Shown here: positions 8,799 through 17,401 of the stretch, one piece after another | Position numbering within the stretch: position 1 is the stretch's first letter | Layout: every line of letters starts with the position of its first letter | Assembly (NCBI GenBank): GCA_028691845.1 | Contig: JAQUYL010000010.1 | Span: 59,100-123,099 of the forward strand | From: Opitutaceae bacterium | GTDB lineage: Bacteria; Verrucomicrobiota; Verrucomicrobiia; Opitutales; Opitutaceae | Reading direction: 5' to 3' | Length of the DNA: 64,000 nt | Translations under genes and position numbers: made by a program | Notes under the pieces: generated by a model | Database searches by the model: none | What the model was told of the DNA's origin: nothing | The model's input: only the letters and a program-made list of their open reading frames with translations

Positions 8799-9059
8799 AT
8801 GGTGGGCGGCGTGGAATCGGACAAACCGTCAAAACTCAGTTTCGAGGCAGCCTTGGGCAAACTCGAGGGCATCGTCGATTCGATGGAGCAAGGCGAAGTA
8901 CCTCTGGCTGAGTTGCTTGCCAAATATGAGGAAGGCAGCAAATTATTAACATTCTGCGAGGTTCGCCTCAAGGAGGCCGAGCTGAGGATTGAAAAGCTCA
9001 AAAAGAAGAACTCCGGTGTTGCGCTGGAACCTTTTGATACCGGCCGGCAGGCCGAGTAG
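8799..9059 (+). CDS. xseB: Exodeoxyribonuclease VII small subunit
   Basis: 86 residues. Matches the XseB pattern: 'SFEAALGKLEGIVDSMEQGEVPLAELLAKYEEGSKLL' followed by a helical 'RLKEAELRIEKLK'. XseB pairs with XseA to degrade single-stranded DNA to oligonucleotides. The start is the ATG directly before VGGVESDK; the upstream open frame lies antisense to the M48 gene and is a shadow. Placement just before dxs is common in bacteria (often with ispA between them, absent here). xseA is not in the window. Confidence 0.9.
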   Translation: MVGGVESDKPSKLSFEAALGKLEGIVDSMEQGEVPLAELLAKYEEGSKLLTFCEVRLKEAELRIEKLKKKNSGVALEPFDTGRQAE

Positions 9060-9095
9060 GCTTTCTTTAGTCCATGTCCGACCCCACGCTTTTTG

Positions 9096-11066
9096 ATGAG
9101 CGCTTCCTCTTCCGTCCCGCCTCAATCACCTCCCCCGTCCTCTCCCACGCACCTGTTGGATCTGATCAGGGGGCCTGATGACGTCAAAGCGCTCGCTGCG
9201 GAGCAACTCCCGCAATTGGCCCGCGAACTCCGCGAGGAGATCATCGCCGTCACGGCTCGGAATGGCGGGCATGTAGGCCCCAACCTGGGAGTGGTCGAGC
9301 TGACTATTGCCCTGCACCGGGTATTCCGCACGCCGGAGGATCAGCTCGTCTTCGACGTTTCCCACCAAGGCTATGTCCACAAGCTGCTCACCGGGCGCGG
9401 CGGCAGTCTCTTCCAAAAGCTGCGGCGCAGCGGAGGGACGTCTGGTTTTCTCTGCCGCGCGGAAAGTCCTCACGACAGCTATGGCGCGGGCCACGCCGGC
9501 ACCGCGCTTTCGGCCGCCTTGGGCATGGCCACAGCGCGCGATTTGCGTGGCACGAACGAACACGTCGTTGCCATCTGCGGGGATGCGTCCTTCACCTGCG
9601 GCATCACGATGGAGGCGCTCAACAACATCGTCAGCAGCACCAAGCGCTTGATTGTCATCCTCAATGACAATGAATGGTCGATCGCCAAAAATGTTGGGGC
9701 GATCGCGCATTACCTCAACCGTCTTACCACCAGCCCGACCTACAACAAGATCCACCGCGACCTGGAGACTTTTCTCAAAAAATTCTCCCACGGCGAGGAC
9801 CTGAATCGCCTGTACGCGAAATGGAAACGCGAAACGAAGGACTTCTTCGTCGAGTCGAGTCTGTTTGAGAAATATGGCCTGCGGTACATCGGGCCGATCG
9901 ACGGCCACAATTTCGCCGAGTTGACGAAGAACCTCGAGTTTGCCCGGCAGTCCGACGTTCCGGTGCTGGTGCATGTCCTGACGAAAAAGGGACGAGGTCT
10001 CGAGGCTGCGTTGCAATCGCCGGAGAAATTCCACGGGCTGAGTTCCTTCGATCCCGCCACCGGCGAAAGCCTCCAGCTCGCCCCCGGCACTCCGCCCAAC
10101 TATCAGGAGGTCTTCGGCCAGGCGCTGGTCCGCTTCGCCAAGGCCAACCCCAAGATCATCGGTATCACCGCCGCCATGCCCAGCGGCACCAGCCTGTCGC
10201 TGCTGGCCAGAGAGTTGCCCCGACAATTTTTCGACGTGGGCATTGCCGAGGAGCACGCTGTGCTTTTCGCCGCCGGGCTCGCCACCAAGGATTTCCGGCC
10301 GGTCTGCGCCATTTACTCGACCTTCCTGCAACGCGCCTACGATCCGATCATCCACGATGTTTGCCTCCAGAATCTGCCGGTCACCTTCTGCCTGGACCGC
10401 GCCGGCCTGTCGCCGAACGACGGCCCGACCCATCATGGCCTGTTCGATCTCGCGTTTCTCCGCTGCGTGCCGAACGCCATTGTGATGCAGCCCAAGGACG
10501 AGGACGAACTCGTGGACATGCTGCACACCTCGCTCCAGCTCCGTGCGCCCGCCTTTATTCGCTATCCACGCGGCACCGGCACCGGCGCCACGGTCAAGCC
10601 CCAGCCGGCCACGCTCGTTGCCGGCCAGGCCGAACTGCTGCGTCAGGGAGCCCACATCATGATCTGGGCGCTTGGGCCAATGGTGGCAGAGGCGCTCACC
10701 GTGGCCGAACGCATTGCGGGGGAAGAGGGTCTTAGCGTCGGCGTCGTTAATGCAAGGTTCATCAAACCGCTGGATCGAACGCTACTGCTCAGCCAGGCAG
10801 CGGGCCTCCCGCTGCTGGTGACGATGGAAGACCATGTGGTCACCGGCGGTTTCGGCAGCGCGGTGCTCGAGGCGCTCCAGGAAGCAGATTGCCAGACTCC
10901 GGTCGAACGCATCGGCTGGCCAGACCAGTTTGTGGAGCATGGCAGCAATGCTGAAGCGCTGCGGACCTCCTACGGTCTCTCCACCAACGAGATCGTGCGC
11001 CGGATCAAGGATCGCCACCGGCGGCTCTGTCCTCGCGTCTCCACCGTCGCGACCACGGTTCAATAA
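9096..11066 (+). CDS. dxs: 1-deoxy-D-xylulose-5-phosphate synthase, divergent clade
   Basis: 656 residues. Condenses pyruvate with glyceraldehyde 3-phosphate, using thiamine diphosphate, in the first step of the MEP isoprenoid pathway. The ThDP site reads 'ICGDASFTCG' and 'LNDNEWSIAKNVG'. The central domain has 'YIGPIDGHN'. The pyrimidine domain has 'GIAEEHAVLFAAGLA' with the conserved Glu. A C-terminal transketolase domain ends in 'GSNAEALRTSYGLS'. Some usually invariant stretches are altered: DVSHQGYVHK instead of DVGHQAYPHK, and SPHDSYGAGHAGTA for the SEHDxFGxGHSST loop. Key His and Glu residues remain. Start ATG at 9096; a near-start TTG is one codon earlier. Confidence 0.92.
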   Translation: MSASSSVPPQSPPPSSPTHLLDLIRGPDDVKALAAEQLPQLARELREEIIAVTARNGGHVGPNLGVVELTIALHRVFRTPEDQLVFDVSHQGYVHKLLTGRGGSLFQKLRRSGGTSGFLCRAESPHDSYGAGHAGTALSAALGMATARDLRGTNEHVVAICGDASFTCGITMEALNNIVSSTKRLIVILNDNEWSIAKNVGAIAHYLNRLTTSPTYNKIHRDLETFLKKFSHGEDLNRLYAKWKRETKDFFVESSLFEKYGLRYIGPIDGHNFAELTKNLEFARQSDVPVLVHVLTKKGRGLEAALQSPEKFHGLSSFDPATGESLQLAPGTPPNYQEVFGQALVRFAKANPKIIGITAAMPSGTSLSLLARELPRQFFDVGIAEEHAVLFAAGLATKDFRPVCAIYSTFLQRAYDPIIHDVCLQNLPVTFCLDRAGLSPNDGPTHHGLFDLAFLRCVPNAIVMQPKDEDELVDMLHTSLQLRAPAFIRYPRGTGTGATVKPQPATLVAGQAELLRQGAHIMIWALGPMVAEALTVAERIAGEEGLSVGVVNARFIKPLDRTLLLSQAAGLPLLVTMEDHVVTGGFGSAVLEALQEADCQTPVERIGWPDQFVEHGSNAEALRTSYGLSTNEIVRRIKDRHRRLCPRVSTVATTVQ

Positions 11067-11092
11067 AAAGCCGCACCGGGCACGGAGCGGCT
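11065..11092 (-). terminator. Intrinsic terminator for the Cys-rich protein gene
   Basis: Read on the minus strand: GCCGC, a 12-base loop, GCGGC, then TTTTTATTG. It lies between the convergent dxs and Cys-rich genes. The T-tract is only on the minus-strand side, so it serves the Cys-rich transcript. Confidence 0.6.
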
Positions 11093-11134
11093 TGGTCAAA
11101 CCCGGAAGTTGCGGGTCGGGGCTATCTTATTGTT

Positions 11135-11380
11135 CTATTTCTTCTTCCCCTGCTTCTCGTTTTCCTTGGCCAGGCATTTCCCGCAGGCTTTGCCTTCCCT
11201 AGCCGCGGTCACGCAGCAGCGCTTCTCGCACTTTTTCCCCTTCTGCTCGGCCTTTTGGCAGCAGGCCGGTTTCTGGGGTGCAGCCTGAGGGACACCCTTC
11301 CCGGCCTCTTCGGCCAAGAGCAAGGTGCACATCATCGCCGAGGCCATAGCGACGGCTGACAAGCCACGGAGTATTTTCAT
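11135..11380 (-). CDS. Small secreted Cys/Lys-rich protein, probably metal binding
   Basis: 81 residues from the ATG opening MKILRGL. Signal peptide of about 24 residues (LSAVAMASAMMCTLLLA). The mature part is Lys-rich and carries nine Cys, several in pairs: 'ACCQK', 'KCEKRCC', 'ACGKC'. This arrangement (CC-x8-C-x3-CC-x8-C-x2-C) suggests metal coordination or several disulfides in the periplasm. I do not recognise the family. The gene sits directly downstream of tRNA-Gly, and convergent with dxs. Confidence 0.6.
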   Translation of the reverse strand: MKILRGLSAVAMASAMMCTLLLAEEAGKGVPQAAPQKPACCQKAEQKGKKCEKRCCVTAAREGKACGKCLAKENEKQGKKK

Positions 11381-11477
11381 GGGGACTCTTTGGGTTGGGG
11401 TTGCAGTCGGGACCAAGAGTCCATCTCCCATCGCTGCGACGATGGCGGGCAGGACTCTTTCCTCTGCTGATGCAAGT

Positions 11478-11551
11478 TGGTGCGGGCGGGGGTAGTCGAA
11501 ACCCCGTCTCATGGTTGGGAACCACGCATACTACCGCTGTACTACGCCCGC
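11478..11551 (-). tRNA. tRNA-Gly (anticodon CCC), CCA encoded
   Basis: Folds by eye into a full cloverleaf on the minus strand: 7-bp acceptor GCGGGCG / CGCCCGC; D-arm GTAC / GTAT with the AGCGGTAGTA loop; anticodon stem CGTGG / CCATG with loop TTCCCAA (anticodon CCC at 11519-11517); T-arm with TTCGACT loop; discriminator A and an encoded CCA at 11480-11478. The CCC anticodon reads GGG codons. Confidence 0.93.
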
Positions 11552-11552
11552 A

Positions 11553-11595
11553 TAAAAAAGAACGGCCCTCACTAAAACCGCTTCGGGCCCGCCGG
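11553..11595 (-). terminator. Possible weak terminator after recR
   Basis: Minus strand, just after the recR stop: GGCCC, a 16-base loop, GGGCC, GTTCTTTTTT. The long loop makes it weak. It ends 2 bases before the tRNA-Gly 5' end, so recR-tRNA read-through is equally possible. Confidence 0.3.
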
Positions 11596-11599
11596 CAAG

Positions 11600-12193
11600 T
11601 CATGAATAATCGCGCCGCCCATCCAGGGCGCTCTTGAGCGTGGTGGGATCAGCGTAGAGGACGCCGCCTCCGCTGGGCAGCCCAAACCCGATGCGCATGA
11701 CCTTGACCCCACTCTTGGGCAGGCACTCCAGGAGGTAATGACAGGTGGCCTCTCCTTCCACATCGTTCGACAGCGCCAGGATGAGTTCCCGCGCCTCGCC
11801 CGTTGCCACGCGCTCGAGTAGCGTCGCCAAATTGAGCTGGTCGGGTCCGACGCCATGGATCGGCGACAGCTTGCCATGCAGCACATGGTAGCGTCCCCGA
11901 AAGGCGCTGGAGCGCTCAAGGGCGGCCAAATCGGGCACGTTTTCCACCACGCAAACCTGGCCGGTGGCGCGTTTCGCATCCGCACAAATCGGACACAGTT
12001 CGGCCTCGGCGAGGTTGCCACATCGTCCGCAACGCCGCACCGAACGCGCCGCCTCGTGCAGCGCCGCCACCAGCCCGGGCAGACGCTCGGGGCGCTCCAC
12101 CAGCAGATGCAGCGCCAGTCGTTCGGCCGATCGATAGCCGATGCCCGGCAGCTGCTTGAGCTGCTTCTGCAGTTCCTCGAGCGCGGGCGTCAT
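11600..12193 (-). CDS. recR: Recombination mediator protein RecR
   Basis: 197 residues, standard length. Helix-hairpin-helix 'LKQLPGIGYRSAERLALHLL' at the N-terminus, a four-Cys zinc finger (CGRCG ... CPIC), then the Toprim domain with 'VCVVENVPDLAALE' and 'LATLLERV', and the C-terminal 'YADPTTLKSALDGR'. RecR forms a ring clamp that with RecO/RecF loads RecA at gaps. Nine bases after the ybaB stop on the same strand, the usual ybaB-recR arrangement; dnaX, often upstream, is not present. Confidence 0.96.
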   Translation of the reverse strand: MTPALEELQKQLKQLPGIGYRSAERLALHLLVERPERLPGLVAALHEAARSVRRCGRCGNLAEAELCPICADAKRATGQVCVVENVPDLAALERSSAFRGRYHVLHGKLSPIHGVGPDQLNLATLLERVATGEARELILALSNDVEGEATCHYLLECLPKSGVKVMRIGFGLPSGGGVLYADPTTLKSALDGRRDYS

Positions 12194-12202
12194 GCCAAAT
12201 CC

Positions 12203-12511
12203 TCAGAACATGCCCGGCATCTGGAATGCGGAGCTGATTTTCTGCATTTCGGCGTCGTTGAGCTCCTTCGCCTTCTGCGCGGCCTCCTTGACGGCGTTGA
12301 GGATCGTCTCCTCGACCATCCTGGCCTCTTCCTTCAGAAAATCGGGATCGAGTTTGAGGCTGACGAATTTCCCCGCGCCGTTGATTTTTACCTGGACCGC
12401 GCCGCCGCCACTCGAGATGTCGAGTTCTCGCGTTTCCAACGAGGTCTGGAGCGCCTCGATCTGGCGCTGCATTTTCTGGGCTTGTTTGAGCAGTTTTCCG
12501 ACTCCGGCCAT
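12203..12511 (-). CDS. ybaB: YbaB/EbfC family nucleoid-associated protein
   Basis: 102 residues. 'MAGVGKLLKQAQKMQRQIEALQ' N-terminal helix, then the beta-sheet region 'VQVKINGAGKFVSLKLDPDFL' and the C-terminal helix ending in Met-rich 'FQMPGMF'. Members are small homodimers that bind DNA. Conserved partner of recR, with which it forms an operon. Confidence 0.94.
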   Translation of the reverse strand: MAGVGKLLKQAQKMQRQIEALQTSLETRELDISSGGGAVQVKINGAGKFVSLKLDPDFLKEEARMVEETILNAVKEAAQKAKELNDAEMQKISSAFQMPGMF

Positions 12512-12884
12512 GGTGGTGCTGTTCTAGAGGTTGTGGGTGGATATTCTGGTTTTTCCTCTGCTAGTGGCTCGCAAGCCCGGCAAATCTTCAAGCACTTAAT
12601 ATGGCCTCGTAGCCCGCGCGAAAACCGGCAGGCCGCAGCCGTCAGCCCCCAGCATGGTCCGGCGTTTCCCATTGCTGGCACTGCGCCCGGATGGCACGCC
12701 CCGGCTGGAGGCGACGCCAGCAAAACGCGGTTGCTGCCGCCATCCCCTGCGGCGCCAGTGCCGTTCCGACATGGCCACAACCGAGGACCACTGGGCATTT
12801 GCTGGCCAGCGGGACGAGGAGGGACATCATCGCGCCACAGGAGTTGACGCCCATAACGGGAGTCGATGTGGTTCAATTATCGCC
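12512..12884. other. Intergenic region between divergent ybaB and PfpI genes
   Basis: 373 bases with no credible gene on either strand. It must hold the promoters for ybaB-recR (minus) and the PfpI gene (plus), but I see no strong -35/-10 pair. One imperfect inverted repeat is present: CCAGCATGG at 12649-12657 and CCATTGCTGG at 12669-12678, 11-base loop. Checked for SRP RNA and tRNA signatures without success. Confidence 0.4.
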
Positions 12885-13424
12885 ATGCCCACCACTCTCA
12901 CGCTGCTAGCCGATGGATTTGAGGAAATCGAGACAGTCGCACCGGTCGATTTACTGCGACGGTCTGGGGTTGATGTGACCATAGCATCTCTGGCCGATAA
13001 TCGGTACGCTACCGGCCGCAGCGGCATCACCATGATGGCTGACACAGCATTGAAGGACGTGCGGTCCAATCTCTACGATATGATTTTCATCCCCGGCGGG
13101 CAGGGCGTAAAACATCTGCGCGCTGATCCGCGAGTAGGTGAAATGCTCCTGCACCATCATCAAGCAGGGCGCTGGCTGGCCGCCATCTGCGCGGCGCCAA
13201 CCGTGCTGTATGACGCCGGCTTGCTGGAGGGGCGCCGCTATACTGCGCACTTCTCTGTCGCCAACGAATTGGGATCGATCCTTGCGAACGAACGCATCGT
13301 CACCGACGGTAAAATCACGACATCACGTGGTGCCGGCACAGCAGTCGAGTTCGGCCTGCACTTGATTGCCCTGCTGGTTTCCCCGGCAAAGGCCGAAGAA
13401 ATTAGCAAAGCCATTTGTTTCTAA
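12885..13424 (+). CDS. DJ-1/PfpI (YajL-like) family protein
   Basis: 179 residues. 'LLADGFEEIETVAPVDLLRRSG' supplies the conserved Glu. The nucleophile elbow is 'LAAICAAPTVL' with the reactive Cys, and 'YDMIFIPGGQGVKHL' and 'TSRGAGTAVEFGLHLI' follow the YajL/ThiJ pattern. Family members are cysteine-dependent stress proteins (chaperone, glyoxalase III or deglycase activity is debated). Start ATG at 12885 gives the family-typical length. A 12-bp perfect palindrome, CTAAGGCCTTAG (13421-13432), covers the stop codon. Confidence 0.9.
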   Translation: MPTTLTLLADGFEEIETVAPVDLLRRSGVDVTIASLADNRYATGRSGITMMADTALKDVRSNLYDMIFIPGGQGVKHLRADPRVGEMLLHHHQAGRWLAAICAAPTVLYDAGLLEGRRYTAHFSVANELGSILANERIVTDGKITTSRGAGTAVEFGLHLIALLVSPAKAEEISKAICF

Positions 13425-13591
13425 GGCCTTAGGCAAAAACGACATTGCCAGAGGCGGACGATTATTGTTTGTATCTGGGAGTCCGGAAACTGCCTCACTG
13501 CATTTCTTGGCATCATTCGCTGCCACCCCTAGCCGCCTTTGTTGCGTTCACAGATGCGACCCTGCGAAGCTTTTTCTAGTGTATTCCCCCT

Positions 13592-15487
13592 ATGTGCGGG
13601 ATAGCTTGTTTGATCAGTCAGCGGACAACACCCGTTGAACGGGAGGCAGCCGTCTCCCGGATGATAGCGCGGCAGCAGCACCGCGGTCCCGACGATCGCG
13701 GCCTTGTTTCGACCGGACAGGCAACGCTGGGCATGTGCCGGCTGGCGGTCATCGATCCGGCTCATGGCCACCAGCCGATGGTCACGGCCGACGGCCGCTA
13801 TCACCTCGTTTTCAACGGCGCCATTTATAATTTCCGCGAATTGCAGGTGGAACTGCGCGGCCATGGCCTTCACTTCCAAACCAACTGCGACACCGAAGTG
13901 TTGCTGGCCGCCTATGCCCACTATGGCGAGAGCTGCCTCAGCCGGCTGCGCGGCATGTTCGCCTTTGCGATTTGGGACGCGCAGGAGGGTTCGCTCTTTG
14001 CGGCCCGTGATTCGCTTGGCATCAAGCCGCTCTATTATGCGCGGCTCCGTGGCGGCGACTTCATTCTCGCGTCAGAGATCAATGCCCTTCTGGCCAGCCG
14101 CCTGGTGCGCCGCGAAATCGATCCGGCAGCCGTCGGTGACTATCTGGCCTGGTTTTCCGTGCCAGCGCCACGCACGATCTACCAGGGTATTGCCAACCTG
14201 CCGGCGGGCCACTGCCTGAAAATCGATGCCGCCGGACGCTGCCGGACCCGCGCCTGGTGGCATCTGCCAGATCCCTCTCCAGTCTCCACGGCACCGACCG
14301 GCTATAATGACTTTGTCCGGGCGCTGCGCAACAAACTCGAGGATACAATCCGGGCGCACCGTGTCGCCGACGTTCCTGTCGGCGCCTTTCTTTCGGGCGG
14401 CATGGATTCATCCTCGGTGGTCGGGCTTATGACGGCCACCGGCGCCACGCATCTGAAGACCTTCTCGCTCGTCTTCGACGAAAAGGAATATTCTGAGCGA
14501 ACCTATGCCCGCCTTGCGGCCGAAACCTACGGGACCGAGCACCACGAGGAACTGCTGACGGGCCGGCAGGTCGCCGCCGACTTGCCGCAGATCCTCGATT
14601 CCTTCGACCAGCCGACAGGCGATGGCATCAACACTTACTATGCCAGCCGGATGGCGCACTGCGGTGGCGTCAAGGTCGCCCTTTCCGGCATCGGCGGCGA
14701 TGAGCTTTTTGGCGGTTACCCCTCATTCCGCAGCCTGCCCAGGCTTGCACGCTTCGTCCCTTGCTGGCGGCAATTGCCGGCTGCCTGGCGCAAATCTGCC
14801 GTGGCCCGCTTGCGAACCCGCGGGGCGCGCGCCCGCAAGCTCGCCGACTTCATCGATTCGGCCCGCGACTTGCACGAACTCTGCTCGCTCCAGCGCCGCG
14901 TGCTGCCGGAATCCACCCGGCTCAGCCTGCTGGCGCCCGAGGCGCGCCGCATCACGTTGCGACAGGGGCCCCACCATCCCATGCTCGATGACTTCGTGTT
15001 CGATTTGCTTGGTGCAGATTCCTTTCAGACCATCAGTGCGTGGGAGCTGCGCACCTACATGGCTGATGTGCTCCTGCGCGACGGCGATGTTTTCAGCATG
15101 GCACACTCATTGGAACTGCGCGTGCCCTTTGTCGACAGCGTGCTCATCGAGTGGCTGTGGAGCCAGCCACGCGCGTTCAAATGCCAGCCCGGCTCGCCCA
15201 AAAGCGCGCTGGCCGACGCGGTCGCCGACCTCGTGCCCGCCACCATCCGGTCCCGCTGCAAGCAAGGCTTCACCCTCCCGTTTGCCCGCTGGATGCGGAC
15301 GGAACTGCGGCCTTTCCTTGAGGAGACATTCTCCGCCGTCTCGCTGGCGGCCTGCCCCTGGCTGGATGCGCCGGCCGTGACGCGGGAGTGGCAGCGTTTC
15401 CATCGCGAATCGGATCCCCGTGACTGGTCGCGAGTCTGGACGCTAGCCATCCTCATCGCCTTCGCCAACCGCCGCCCCCCCGAGTGA
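13592..15487 (+). CDS. asnB: Asparagine synthase (glutamine-hydrolysing) homologue of polysaccharide loci
   Basis: 631 residues. Starts MCGIACL, so Cys2 becomes the N-terminal nucleophile of the class II glutaminase domain after Met removal; 'LVFNGAIYNF' and 'CDTEVLLAAY' complete that domain. The synthetase domain has the ATP-pyrophosphatase loop 'LSGGMDSSSVVGL' and 'LSGIGGDELFGGYPSF'. Makes asparagine, or in polysaccharide loci amidates sugar carboxylates such as uronic acids. First gene of the locus; the 167-base upstream gap presumably holds its promoter. Stop overlaps the next start (GTGA). Confidence 0.92.
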   Translation: MCGIACLISQRTTPVEREAAVSRMIARQQHRGPDDRGLVSTGQATLGMCRLAVIDPAHGHQPMVTADGRYHLVFNGAIYNFRELQVELRGHGLHFQTNCDTEVLLAAYAHYGESCLSRLRGMFAFAIWDAQEGSLFAARDSLGIKPLYYARLRGGDFILASEINALLASRLVRREIDPAAVGDYLAWFSVPAPRTIYQGIANLPAGHCLKIDAAGRCRTRAWWHLPDPSPVSTAPTGYNDFVRALRNKLEDTIRAHRVADVPVGAFLSGGMDSSSVVGLMTATGATHLKTFSLVFDEKEYSERTYARLAAETYGTEHHEELLTGRQVAADLPQILDSFDQPTGDGINTYYASRMAHCGGVKVALSGIGGDELFGGYPSFRSLPRLARFVPCWRQLPAAWRKSAVARLRTRGARARKLADFIDSARDLHELCSLQRRVLPESTRLSLLAPEARRITLRQGPHHPMLDDFVFDLLGADSFQTISAWELRTYMADVLLRDGDVFSMAHSLELRVPFVDSVLIEWLWSQPRAFKCQPGSPKSALADAVADLVPATIRSRCKQGFTLPFARWMRTELRPFLEETFSAVSLAACPWLDAPAVTREWQRFHRESDPRDWSRVWTLAILIAFANRRPPE

Positions 15488-16566
15488 AAACCCTTTTGTT
15501 GATTCCGGAGCTGTTCCAAAGCGAAGGCGGCATTCCACGAATCATGCGCCTCTATCTGAAGGCGCTTTGCGAAATGGACGCCGGCGACGAAGTCCGATAT
15601 GTAGCCCTGAACGACTCGCCGGGGACGGAGCCACGGGAGGAGTACTACACTAGGGATCGGCTGCAGTCCAGGGCCGGATGCGGACGCAGCAAGCTCAGCT
15701 TCATCAAGACTAGTCTGCGCCTGGGGCGCGGGACAGATCGCGTCATATGCGGCCACCTGCACCAATTGAGCGTGGCCCGGCTTCTACAGTTTCTCCACCC
15801 CCGGCTCGACTATTACCTGGTCGCGCATGGCATCGACGTCTGGCGGCCTTACACGCCGCTGGAGAAGCACTGCCTGCGCCGCGCCCGCCGCATTCTCTGC
15901 ATCAGTGAGTACACCCGTCGCCAGATGCTCCGCTTCTACCCGGCGCTAGCCCCCGCCCGGCTCCTCGTGGTGCCCAACACGATGGACCCTTCGTTCGGAC
16001 CTTCCGTGTCCGCCGGCGACCGAGCGAACCTGGGAGGATTGTCGCCCCGCATCCTCGTGGTGTCGCGCCTGACTGCCGCCGACCGGTACAAAGGCGTGGA
16101 CACCGTGATCGAAGCCATGCCGCTGGTTCGCAGTGAGTTTCCCAGGGCGCAACTGCGCATTGTCGGCGGGGGCGACGACCGGCCGCGCTTGCAGGATCTC
16201 GCTCAAGCCTTTCAAGTAGGCGACGCCGTGTGTTTCTTGGGGATTATCGATGATGACGCTTTGCGGGCCGAATACGCCGCCTGCGATGTTTTCGCGCTGC
16301 CCAGCCGCAAGGAGGGTTTCGGCCTCGTCTACCTTGAGGCCATGGCCTACGGGAAGCCCTGCCTGGGCGCGCGTGCCGGCGGCGTGCCGGAAGTGATCCA
16401 CGAAGGGATTGGCGCCCTGGTCGAGTATGGGAACATCGGCCAGATTGCCGCGGCCCTCTCCCACTTGCTGTGCCACCCGTGTGCACCGGCCGTCGTCCGG
16501 CAACACGCCGAAACCTTTGCTTTCCCCGCCTTCAAACGTCGGCTGGCGAACGCCCTCCACTCCTGA
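15484..16566 (+). CDS. Glycosyltransferase family 4 (GT-B)
   Basis: 360 residues, GTG start overlapping the asnB stop. N-terminal half has the 'IPRIMRLYLKAL' acceptor-side glycine loop region and 'LVAHGIDVWRPYTPLEKHCLRRARRILCISEYTR'. C-terminal donor domain has 'ILVVSRLTAADRYKGVDTVIEAM', 'LRIVGGGDDRPRL' and the E-x7-E motif 'EGFGLVYLEAMAYGKPCLGARAGGVPEV'. Transfers a nucleotide sugar, retaining mechanism; cytosolic face. Donor and linkage cannot be told. Confidence 0.93.
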   Translation: MKTLLLIPELFQSEGGIPRIMRLYLKALCEMDAGDEVRYVALNDSPGTEPREEYYTRDRLQSRAGCGRSKLSFIKTSLRLGRGTDRVICGHLHQLSVARLLQFLHPRLDYYLVAHGIDVWRPYTPLEKHCLRRARRILCISEYTRRQMLRFYPALAPARLLVVPNTMDPSFGPSVSAGDRANLGGLSPRILVVSRLTAADRYKGVDTVIEAMPLVRSEFPRAQLRIVGGGDDRPRLQDLAQAFQVGDAVCFLGIIDDDALRAEYAACDVFALPSRKEGFGLVYLEAMAYGKPCLGARAGGVPEVIHEGIGALVEYGNIGQIAAALSHLLCHPCAPAVVRQHAETFAFPAFKRRLANALHS

Positions 16567-16568
16567 CC

Positions 16569-17399
16569 ATGGAAGCAACCGAACCCCCTGAACTCGTCAT
16601 CGAAGCCGGCCGAAGCAGCCGGCACTACTGGCGCGACCTGTGGCGCTATCGCGAACTGCTGTTTTTCCTGGCCTGGCGGGACGTGAAGGTCCGCTACAAG
16701 CAGGCCGTGCTCGGCGCGGCCTGGGCCCTGGTTCAGCCGCTCGTCACCATGGTCGTGTTCACCCTGGTGTTCGGCAAACTTGCCGGCATGCCCTCCGGAA
16801 CCACGCCTTATCCGCTCCTCGTCCTGGCGGGGCTCTTGCCGTGGCAGCTTTTCTCCGGCGCCTTTTCCGGTTCGAGCGGCAGTATCATTGCCAACGCCAA
16901 CCTTGTGTCGAAAGTGTATTTCCCGCGCCTCGTGGTTCCGCTGGCGGCCCTGGCCGTCGCCCTCATTGATTTTGCGGTCGTGTTTGTCATGTACGCCGGC
17001 TTCTCGACCTGGTTCGGCATTTGGCCGACGTGGCGGCTGTTGGCGCTGCCGGCCTTCATGCTCGTGGCGCTGTTGATTGCCCTTGGCGCGGGGCTGTGGC
17101 TGACCGCCCTCACCGTCAAGTACCGCGACTTTCGCTTCATCGTGCCCTTCCTCCTGCAGGTCGGTGTCTTCATCACGCCGGTGGGCTACCGGACCGACAA
17201 CATTCCCAACTGGCGCGATCTGCTCGCCCTCAATCCCCTCACGGGCGTCATTGACGGCTTCCGCTGGTGCCTGCTCGGCGGCGATTACCAGGTAAGCGCC
17301 GGCTTGATGGGCACCTCCCTGCTCGTCGCCGCCCTGCTTCTCACGACCGGCGTGTGGTTTTTCCGCGCCACCGAACGCACGTTCGCCGACATTATCTAA
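16569..17399 (+). CDS. wzm: ABC-2 type polysaccharide export permease
   Basis: 276 residues. Typical Wzm start 'YWRDLWRYRELLFFLAWRDVKVRYKQAVLGAAWALVQPL' followed by about six membrane helices, and a signature 'YFPRLVVPLAALAVALIDF'. Pairs with the ATPase gene starting 2 bases later. Together they move a completed, lipid-linked polysaccharide across the inner membrane. The ATG at 16569 is chosen; the longer frame overlaps the preceding GT. Confidence 0.94.
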   Translation: MEATEPPELVIEAGRSSRHYWRDLWRYRELLFFLAWRDVKVRYKQAVLGAAWALVQPLVTMVVFTLVFGKLAGMPSGTTPYPLLVLAGLLPWQLFSGAFSGSSGSIIANANLVSKVYFPRLVVPLAALAVALIDFAVVFVMYAGFSTWFGIWPTWRLLALPAFMLVALLIALGAGLWLTALTVKYRDFRFIVPFLLQVGVFITPVGYRTDNIPNWRDLLALNPLTGVIDGFRWCLLGGDYQVSAGLMGTSLLVAALLLTTGVWFFRATERTFADII

Positions 17400-17401
17400 G
17401 C

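Noticed and set aside
9126..10655. 509-codon minus-strand open frame opposite dxs
   Set aside because: Shadow of dxs; dxs itself is full length with intact catalytic motifs.
11067..11095. Terminator for dxs on the plus strand
   Set aside because: The hairpin has no T-tract on the plus-strand side; it suits the minus-strand gene only.
12512..12884. Possible SRP RNA or other small RNA upstream of ybaB
   Set aside because: No SRP helix 8 signature (GGAAG..GCAGC) on either strand and only one imperfect hairpin.
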